From Acidobacteriota bacterium (GTDB lineage: Bacteria > Acidobacteriota > Terriglobia > Bryobacterales > UBA6623): a stretch of DNA of 49,685 nt. Positions 44,022 to 49,685 of this stretch are shown here, piece by piece. The translations under genes were made by a program, and so were the position numbers. The stretch is taken from positions 1 through 49,685 of the forward strand of contig JAQCLD010000022.1 in the NCBI GenBank assembly GCA_027592785.1. The letters are read 5' to 3'. The notes under the pieces were generated by a model that was not told the DNA's origin, made no database searches, and saw nothing but the letters and a program-made list of their open reading frames with translations. Numbering within the stretch: position 1 is the first letter of the stretch; every line of letters starts with the position of its first letter.

Positions 44022-44854
44022 TGACCTGCGGCGAAGTTCGCGAGGCGATGCATCGCTATCTAGACGGTGAGCTCGCCGAGCGCGAAGTCACAGGTTTCGA
44101 GTCGCATCTGCTCGATTGCGCGGCCTGTCGAACCGAGCACAGCCATTGGCAAGAAGCGGTGGACGCCGTGCGCGGGGCCCGCGAGGCGTATCGGCCGTCG
44201 GAGCGTTCAGAGCGTCTAGTGCGCGAGCTGATGTACCAGGCGGAGCAACAGGCCGAACGGGCCGAGCACTCTTGGCAGTGGTGGCGTGCAGCGGCGGCGG
44301 TGGTCCTGACGGCCGGCGCTCTTGGGGGTTGGTTGGCGGGTTGGTTCGAGGGCGACGGCGGGTCCTTTCGGGTCTACGCTGCGGAGTCCCACCTGCGGTA
44401 CGCTCGTGGCCGCTTGAACTTGGACGCGAGTTCCGGAGAGCCGGCGGTGCTTTCATCTTGGCTGGAAGATAACCTGCCGTTCCATTTGGAACTTCCTGCT
44501 TATCCGCAAGCGACGCCGGGCGACAACGCGTACGAGTTGGTCGGCGCCCGCTTGCTGCGTCATGAGGACGACGACGTCGCCTTCCTTTCCTACACCATGC
44601 GCGACAAGCCGGTTTCGCTGTTGGTCGCTTCTGCCGGCGGCCGCGAGCCGGTCGCCGGCGAGATCTACCGTTCTGGCGAACTCGACTTCCACTTCTACTC
44701 GGTCGAGGGGCTGAAGTTGATCAGTTGGGTGGACAACGGGCTTAGCTACGTCATCGTCTCCGACGTTGATGCTGCAGGGGGCGAGTCCTGCGTCGTTTGC
44801 CACGGCAATAGCGCCGAGCGGCGCAAGTTCGAGGGGCTTGAGCCGGCCCGCTGA
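44018..44854 (+). CDS. ZAS anti-sigma factor with C-terminal haem-c motif CVVCH
   Basis: A 278-aa membrane-spanning anti-sigma factor. Zinc-binding residues (Cys 4, then HLLDCAAC with His 30, Cys 34, Cys 37) form the cytosolic ZAS domain that would bind the sigma factor. One TM helix spans about 90-110. The extracytoplasmic domain (about 115-257) is beta-rich (AYELVGARLLRHEDDDVAFL, RDKPVSLLVASAGGREP). It ends with GESCVVCHGNS: Cys 258, Cys 261 and His 262 match a covalent haem-c site. The motif lies on the periplasmic side, where cytochrome c maturation acts. This suggests haem- or redox-dependent release of the sigma factor, next to a peroxidase gene. Haem binding is inferred. Confidence 0.85.
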   Translation: MMTCGEVREAMHRYLDGELAEREVTGFESHLLDCAACRTEHSHWQEAVDAVRGAREAYRPSERSERLVRELMYQAEQQAERAEHSWQWWRAAAAVVLTAGALGGWLAGWFEGDGGSFRVYAAESHLRYARGRLNLDASSGEPAVLSSWLEDNLPFHLELPAYPQATPGDNAYELVGARLLRHEDDDVAFLSYTMRDKPVSLLVASAGGREPVAGEIYRSGELDFHFYSVEGLKLISWVDNGLSYVIVSDVDAAGGESCVVCHGNSAERRKFEGLEPAR

Positions 44855-44905
44855 CCCTCGATCCTAACCCGTCCAATGTACGGCCTACCAAGCTTTGCGG
44901 CCGCT

Positions 44906-44925
44906 CAGGCCTTCATGGCCTGTTT
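44906..44925 (+). terminator. Probable terminator of the ECF operon
   Basis: CAGGCC and GGCCTG (44906-44911, 44917-44922) form a short stem with a 5-nt loop, followed by TTTC. It lies about 50 bp after the anti-sigma stop. The stem is short, so strength is uncertain. Confidence 0.45.
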
Positions 44926-45013
44926 CAGGCAGTCGTTTCTTCGATGCGGGGCGGAACCAATGGGTCAGGCCACCATCATGGACTGCGGCTAGCACCCATG
45001 GTGGTGGCAGTGA

Positions 45014-45970
45014 TCAGTAGCCTTTGTTGCGATCCACGACGTTGCGCAGCGGCTTGCCGGCCTCGTAGTCGAGAATCTGAGCGGCGATATCGTCGGAGAT
45101 CGCCTCGGGGTCGCTGTCAGCGGCATTATGCGGTGTGACCGTGACCTTGGGATGTCCCCAAAAAGGGGTCGAGGCCCCTAGCGGCTCCTCGTGGAAGACG
45201 TCGAGAGTGGCAGCGCCCAACGTCCCGTCGTTAAGGCACGAGATGATATCGGCCTCGACCTGCAGACCGCCGCGGCCTGCGTTGATCAGCACCGGGGAGC
45301 CGAGCGCGCCGTCGCGGGCGAGCCTCTGAAACAGGTCGCGGTTGAGGATGCCTTGGGTGTCGGGGGTCAGTGGGACAAGTGCTACCAGAATATCCGTACG
45401 GCCGAGGAACTCGTTAAGCTCGCCTTGGCCTGCGTAGGACCGGATGCCCGGCACGGTCTTGCGCGCGCGGCTCCAGCCGGCCACCTGAAAACCGATGCGA
45501 TGAAGAACCTCCGCTGCGTCCTGGCCAAGTTCGCCAAGGCCCAGGATGCCGACGCGGACCGCAGCTGCCGCCGGCTGTTCGTCGGCCTCCCAGACGCATC
45601 GTGCCTGGGCGTCGTCGAGCGCACGCTGGCGACGGTGGTGCATCAGGCAGTGCAGCACGACGTACTCTGTCATCCGCTTTCTGAGGTCCTGGTTGACGAT
45701 GCGCACGAGCGGCACGTTCGGCAGCGTTCGGTCCTGCAGCAGAGCGTCGACGCCGGCACCCAGGTTGAAGATTACCTCCAGGCCTTTGCAGCGCGCGAGG
45801 AAGCCGTGTGTCGGCTTCCAGACGGCCGCGTAGCGGAAAACTTCGACGACGGCATCCTGCTCATTGGCGATGACGATGCGGCGCCCGGAAAGACGCTCCG
45901 AGAAGCGGTGCAGCCAGGACTCAGGGGCCCAGTTTTGTCCGGCGCCATTGATAACGAGGAGGAGTGACAT
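45014..45970 (-). CDS. D-2-hydroxyacid dehydrogenase (GhrA-like)
   Basis: A 318-aa NAD(P)H-dependent reductase similar to glyoxylate/hydroxypyruvate reductase A. The nucleotide motif is VGILGLGELGQDAAEVL; VALVPLTPDTQGILN, INAGRGGLQVEADI and TLDVFHEEPLGASTPFWGHP follow, with the catalytic His in TVTPHNAA. Substrate specificity (glyoxylate, hydroxypyruvate) is inferred from the family. ATG 45970 places the start right at MSLLLVINGAG. It is a single-gene unit downstream of the DUF4197 gene on the same strand. Confidence 0.9.
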   Translation of the reverse strand: MSLLLVINGAGQNWAPESWLHRFSERLSGRRIVIANEQDAVVEVFRYAAVWKPTHGFLARCKGLEVIFNLGAGVDALLQDRTLPNVPLVRIVNQDLRKRMTEYVVLHCLMHHRRQRALDDAQARCVWEADEQPAAAAVRVGILGLGELGQDAAEVLHRIGFQVAGWSRARKTVPGIRSYAGQGELNEFLGRTDILVALVPLTPDTQGILNRDLFQRLARDGALGSPVLINAGRGGLQVEADIISCLNDGTLGAATLDVFHEEPLGASTPFWGHPKVTVTPHNAADSDPEAISDDIAAQILDYEAGKPLRNVVDRNKGY

Positions 45971-46143
45971 GGTGCGCTTTCTCTCTGGGCTCACCTTCTC
46001 TTCATTCAGTTCGTCGCCAGCGTGGCGACAGTGCCCGCCAAGGTCAACAAGCTAGTGAACTCAAGGACCTTCTTGGGAACCAATCAGATCTGAGCGTCTG
46101 CAAACGGGCCCTAAACGAACCCGTCCTAGCCTTGGATCCGACG

Positions 46144-46851
46144 TCAGCGCTTGCCGAAGACTTCCTTGAGGAGTGGAGTGATCTGCGCTGCCGGATCGGT
46201 GCGGATCTTCTTCTCTTCCTCGCCGAGCACATGAAACAGGCCGTCCAGAGTCTTTGCAACCACGTAGTCGGTGATGTCGAAACTCTGACTGCGTCCGAAC
46301 GGCAGCGACTGAACGCCGCCAGCGAGTTGCTTGTACTGCTGCACAACCCCGGTTTCTTCCATGGCTGATTCCACCGTAGGCCTGAAAGACGCTGTGAGAC
46401 TGTCCGAAGTCTTCCCCTTGAAGTACTCTGTCGCCGCGGTATCCCCACCGGTTAAGATCTTGCGGGCATCGTCGAATGTCATCTGCATCAGTGCATCCTT
46501 GAAAATGCTGCGGGCAGCGGGTGCAGCTTTCTCGGCAGCTCGGTTCATGCTGAGTTCGAACTCGTCCAGCTTAGGCCCCATTCCGGCCATTCGCAATCCC
46601 CTCTGGGCGGTTTGCAGCTTCTCAGGCAGCAGAATCTTAATGGCCTCGTTCTTAAGGAAGCCGTCCGTGGTTCCGGTGAGGTCCACGGTGTGGTCGGTAC
46701 CGATCTGTAGCGCCTCCTTGAGTCCAGACGCGCTTTTCGAGTCGGTTGGCGCCCCGCGGTCACCGAGACCTTTGAGAACTTTCCCGAACTGGGCGTTGGC
46801 CGGCAGCGCCAGTGCGGCTGCCAAGATGAAGAGGCTGAGGTTACGTAACAT
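46144..46851 (-). CDS. DUF4197 domain protein, exported
   Basis: A 235-aa protein with a signal peptide ([17 protein letters not shown]). DUF4197 features are visible: [69 protein letters not shown] and a late [20 protein letters not shown]. The function of the domain is unknown. A TAATAT sequence close upstream of the ATG may be its -10 box. Confidence 0.88.
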   Translation of the reverse strand: MLRNLSLFILAAALALPANAQFGKVLKGLGDRGAPTDSKSASGLKEALQIGTDHTVDLTGTTDGFLKNEAIKILLPEKLQTAQRGLRMAGMGPKLDEFELSMNRAAEKAAPAARSIFKDALMQMTFDDARKILTGGDTAATEYFKGKTSDSLTASFRPTVESAMEETGVVQQYKQLAGGVQSLPFGRSQSFDITDYVVAKTLDGLFHVLGEEEKKIRTDPAAQITPLLKEVFGKR

Positions 46852-47266
46852 AGCGAAGTTTATATTAGCGGGCGTGTCGTTGTCGTGCGGCGAGGACTAG
46901 CGCGGCGACCCAATCAAGGCGGGATACTTGCGGCTGGCTTTCGACTTCGCCTGGCCGTTCTATTGGGCAATGCTAGCCGGCTCAAACGGTCGATGCAACG
47001 CAAGCGTCAAGACATTCCCGTCCGCGTCTATCGCGCGGTCCTGCGGGCGGATCGTGTATATTGAGATGGCTGCTCGGTTATGTTTGGCAGTACGGCGATC
47101 TCGATTCAGGGAGCTTTGCGGACTCTGCGAAACGCTTCTCGTCGATTTGCCGAACGAAGAGAGAACCTTCCTAACTGACAGCAAGATTGAGAAAGCTCTG
47201 CGGGAAGAATGCCTTTGCGGTCAGCAGACTTTCAGTTACTTAATTCGTAATTTGTGGGAACAGAAA
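46852..47266. other. Stretch without a recognised gene
   Basis: The 415 bases between the DUF4197 and NHL genes have no convincing gene. The frame of the NHL gene stays open from 46928, and the minus strand is open 46960-47184 with a protein-like end (RAIDADGNVLTLALHRPFEP), but neither has a good start or matches a family I know. It may hold a decayed gene fragment and the promoter of the NHL gene. Confidence 0.4.
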
Positions 47267-48433
47267 ATGAGATTAATTGAAAGATCGACGATTGGCATCA
47301 GCTGCGGATCTGGCGTTAGCGAGACCCGCTTGCGACAACTCTCGGGAAACGCAGCGATAGTTCTGGCAACGTTATTGGCAATCTTCTTGGTTGGCTTTAC
47401 TCCCACTCTGGTTGCACAGGACACAACCGCGCTCAAGGTCCAGACTGACGTTGATTGGTGGCATCCCCCGCAAGGTAAGCTTGTCGGCGATGTTAGCGCG
47501 GTTGCCGTCGGTCCAGATGGATCGGTATGGGTATTGCACCGCCCCAGATCTCTGCCTGAGCAAGACCGCGCAAATGCTGCACCACCTGTGCTTAAGTACG
47601 ATCCGGATGGTCGGTTCCTCGCCGGCTACGGTGGTCCTGGGAACGGCTATGATTGGCCGCAGGTCGAACACAGCCTCGCGCTCGATGCGCAGGGGCATTT
47701 CTGGGTATCGGGAAGTTTCCACAACGATCCCACGCGGGCCGACGATGCCATTCTTGAATTCACTGGGGACGGACACTTTGTCAAGCAAATCGGCGTCCAA
47801 GGCGCAAGCAAAGGCGATTCCGATACCAAGAATGTCAGGGCGGCATCGGACATATACGTCAATGATGCAACTAGTGAGGTCTACGTCTCCGACGGATACG
47901 CGAATCACCGCGTCGTCGTGTTTGACCGGGCTAGCGGTGACTTCAAACGTATGTGGGGCGCCTTCGGTAGTCAGCCGCCTGTCCTGCCTCCGGCCGGCGG
48001 AACGACGGGAAGCGCGACCGGCAACGAAGATGTGCCTTTTTTTGAAGGCTTGCATGGCATCGAAGTCTCTGGAGACGGGCTCGTCTATGTTGCTGACCGG
48101 CTCCATCAGAGGATCCAAGTTTTCGCGCTTGATGGTAAGTACCAGAAGCAATTTTCAGTCGGCGTAGGGCAGGAATCGCCTCAGACCGCATCCGGAATCG
48201 CTTTTTCGGCCGACCCCGCACAACGGTATCTGTTCGTTTCGGACTTCGGGAACTCTCGGGTGCTAGTCTTCGATCGGAAATCCCACGAGCAGCTTGTTTC
48301 CATCGGAGGCGGTGATAGTGACGTCCAAGTCGAGATGGGCGGGCCTCACCTCATCGCAAGTGGCCGCGACGGCTCACTCTATGTCGCGGAAGTCCGGGGT
48401 CGAAAGGTACTTCGCCTCACATTCAGCGAATAA
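47267..48433 (+). CDS. NHL-repeat beta-propeller protein, exported
   Basis: A 388-aa protein from ATG 47267. An N-terminal hydrophobic stretch (AAIVLATLLAIFLVGFTPTL) acts as signal peptide or anchor. Repeats of the NHL type follow: AVGPDGSVWVLHRP, LDAQGHFWVSGS, YVNDATSEVYVSDGYANHRV, VSGDGLVYVADRLHQRIQVF, YLFVSDFGNSRVLVFD, RDGSLYVAEVRGRKVL, giving a six-bladed propeller. Such proteins include peptidylamidoglycolate lyase-like and NHL sensor proteins; no catalytic residues are assigned. The molybdenum hydroxylase pair follows about 70 bp downstream. Confidence 0.82.
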   Translation: MRLIERSTIGISCGSGVSETRLRQLSGNAAIVLATLLAIFLVGFTPTLVAQDTTALKVQTDVDWWHPPQGKLVGDVSAVAVGPDGSVWVLHRPRSLPEQDRANAAPPVLKYDPDGRFLAGYGGPGNGYDWPQVEHSLALDAQGHFWVSGSFHNDPTRADDAILEFTGDGHFVKQIGVQGASKGDSDTKNVRAASDIYVNDATSEVYVSDGYANHRVVVFDRASGDFKRMWGAFGSQPPVLPPAGGTTGSATGNEDVPFFEGLHGIEVSGDGLVYVADRLHQRIQVFALDGKYQKQFSVGVGQESPQTASGIAFSADPAQRYLFVSDFGNSRVLVFDRKSHEQLVSIGGGDSDVQVEMGGPHLIASGRDGSLYVAEVRGRKVLRLTFSE

Positions 48434-48507
48434 CAATGAGCCAAGACACAGAGTCGCCGCCCCCTGTGAGAACTGGCAGCGATGCGGCTTGACGGCAAGA
48501 GGTGGAT

Positions 48508-48972
48508 ATGAGCGTCTTCACTCTTCGGATCAACGGTCACAGCAGGACAGTTGACGTTGATCCAGCAACACCCCTGCTATATGTCCTCAGCGACGAGGCG
48601 GGACTAAGAGGACCCAAATTCGGTTGCGGACTGGGGCAGTGCGGCGCTTGCACGGTGCATGTCAATGGGCAGGCGATCCGCTCTTGCATTACGCCGCTGG
48701 AGCGTGTGTCAGACGGCGAGATCACGACGCTCGAGGGGCTGGGGACGTCGGATAATCCGCACCCCCTACAACAAGCGTTTATCGACGAACAGGCGGCTCA
48801 GTGCGGGTTCTGCGTGAACGGCGTGATCATGACTGCCAAGGCCTACCTCGATCGCAACCCGAACGCGACCCGAGCGCAAATCCGAGATGCACTCTCGAAC
48901 GTTCTTTGCCGTTGCTTCACGAACTCCAGGATGTTGCGGGCGATTTATCGCTACGCCGAGGAGGCGAGATGA
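48508..48972 (+). CDS. [2Fe-2S] subunit of an IorAB-type molybdenum hydroxylase
   Basis: A 154-aa iron-sulfur protein with two [2Fe-2S] clusters: plant ferredoxin-type (KFGCGLGQCGACTVHVNG and the later Cys in RSCITP), and the four-helix second cluster (QCGFCVNGVIM and NVLCRC). It would pass electrons from the molybdenum subunit encoded next. ATG 48508 follows the Shine-Dalgarno AGAGG; GTG 48502 is an alternative. Family name from isoquinoline 1-oxidoreductase alpha subunit; the real substrate is unknown. Its stop overlaps the ATG of the large subunit (ATGA). Confidence 0.92.
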   Translation: MSVFTLRINGHSRTVDVDPATPLLYVLSDEAGLRGPKFGCGLGQCGACTVHVNGQAIRSCITPLERVSDGEITTLEGLGTSDNPHPLQQAFIDEQAAQCGFCVNGVIMTAKAYLDRNPNATRAQIRDALSNVLCRCFTNSRMLRAIYRYAEEAR

Positions 48973-49634
48973 AGCGCCCTTCCGTCTCGCCCAAGCTGTG
49001 CGCCGACGCCGAGGCGGCGCTTGGCCAGGCCGGACTCTCGCGGCGTGAACTTCTTAAGACCTCGGGCGCGTTGATCGTCGGCTTCTGCATGGGAGCGCCG
49101 AAGGTGTTGCGGGGCCAAGTGCCGCTTTCGCCGCCGCTAGGCCAGCTGGATTCATGGATCACTGTCGCGGCGGACGGGCGCATCATCGCCTACACCGGAA
49201 AAGAGGAACTCGGTCAGGGGATCGCCACAGCGCAACAGCAGCTTGTCGCGGAAGAGCTGGCGGTTCCCTTTGATCGGGTGACCTTGTTGTCTTGCGACAC
49301 GGCACTGACCCCGGACCAGGGGCACACTTCCGGCAGCCAATCGCATCCAACAAACTTCAACGGCAACAATTTGGCGCAGGCGGCAGCGACGGCTCGGGAA
49401 GAATTGATCCGCATAGCTGCGGGCCGCTTGGGAGTTCCCAGCGATCAGCTGACAGCAGCTAATGGCGTAGTGCGGTCGAATACCGACTCGTCCGCGAGTG
49501 TGACCTACGCCGAGCTGCTGGGGGGCCGAGTCTTTAATCGCGAAGTGAGCCCAACGGCACGGAGGAAGGCCCCGAGTGAATGGACCGTCTTAGGTCAATC
49601 GATCCCGCTCCCGGATATGTCAAGGGCGGAGTAA
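48969..49634 (+). pseudogene. IorB-like molybdenum subunit cut off by an insertion sequence end
   Basis: 221 residues of a protein that is normally about 700. A Tat-type leader (SRRELLKTSGALIVGF) and the first conserved region (WITVAADGRIIAYTGKEELG, QGIATAQQQLVAEELAV, TSGSQSHPTNFNGNN) are intact. The frame leaves the family after PSEWTVLGQSIPLPD, exactly where IS21-like terminal sequence begins (TGTCAAGG at 49618), and stops at 49632-49634. Without the molybdopterin-binding domains the product cannot be active. The remainder may lie beyond the insertion, outside the window. Confidence 0.8.
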
Positions 49635-49685
49635 AAATAGACCAGGGCGGCGCCGGAAAACTAGACCAGCTTGGAGTGGAACGGC
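49618..49685. mobile_element. Terminal sequence of an IS21-like insertion element (partial)
   Basis: The last 68 bases start with TGTCAAGGGCGGAG and contain two copies of TAGACCAG (49638-49645 and 49662-49669) spaced 24 bp, each after an A-run. Terminal TGT and repeated internal motifs resemble the ends of IS21-family elements. It interrupts the molybdenum hydroxylase subunit. The transposase would lie outside the window; a computed match is needed for certainty. Confidence 0.5.

Overview
The window reads as chromosomal DNA of a GC-rich member of the Acidobacteriota. This is inferred from gene families, not from a marker gene. The clearest signs are a PadR regulator overlapping an ADOP-type (acidobacterial duplicated orphan permease) ABC permease, a VWFA-related Acidobacterial-domain protein, a Ser/Thr kinase fused to a TolB-like propeller, DUF4197, and many secreted or lipoprotein enzymes (two sulfatases, cyclase, formamidase, multihaem cytochrome c). 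Both window ends cut through genes at AT-rich or insertion-sequence-like sequence.

Layout. 1-2.0 kb: a C-terminally truncated amidohydrolase (-), then a ribbon-helix-helix/Doc toxin-antitoxin pair behind a perfect 30-bp palindrome. 2.1-7.2 kb: housekeeping genes (NAD(P)-binding protein, rpe, BamD-like lipoprotein, response regulator, yajQ, alpha/beta hydrolase) and a Cys-rich secreted gene broken by one stop. 7.4-11.6 kb: padR-ADOP permease and an HpcH/HpaI-type aldolase. 11.6-14.6 kb: a cardiolipin-synthase-like gene with an internal stop, DoxX, a remnant of a molybdenum hydroxylase large subunit, and a secreted lectin-like protein. 14.7-17.9 kb: sulfatase and mutarotase-like protein. 17.9-22 kb: a tight minus-strand operon (MshA-like glycosyltransferase, HAD phosphatase, PaaK-like adenylate-forming enzyme) divergent from a PIG-L/MshB-like deacetylase. 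22-31.3 kb: cyclase, formamidase, interrupted kinase, NTF2-like protein, VWA protein, metallo-hydrolase and an octahaem cytochrome.

31.3-33.2 kb is an accessory scar: an antitoxin-like N-terminal domain without its HTH, an unknown minus-strand gene, a decayed duplicate of the first ~72 codons of trpB, and a decayed minus-strand ORF. 33.2-37.7 kb is an aromatic amino acid and housekeeping run: trpB-trpA-chorismate mutase-tyrA-tpiA-secG. 37.7-41 kb: membrane protein, lipoprotein and Tat-exported sulfatase. 41-44.9 kb: secreted catalase-peroxidase divergent from an ECF sigma factor and an anti-sigma factor with a C-terminal haem-c motif (CVVCH). 45-49.7 kb: a hydroxyacid dehydrogenase, DUF4197, an NHL propeller protein, and a two-subunit molybdenum hydroxylase whose large subunit is cut by an IS21-like terminus.

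Two systems deserve most attention: the ECF / haem-binding anti-sigma / exported KatG module (possible envelope redox sensing) and the MshA-HAD-PaaK / MshB-like cluster (possible low-molecular-weight thiol or aminoglycoside-type conjugate pathway). A recurring theme is gene decay: at least four reading frames carry single in-frame stops (TAA, TAG, TAA, TGA) with recognisable or protein-like sequence on both sides.
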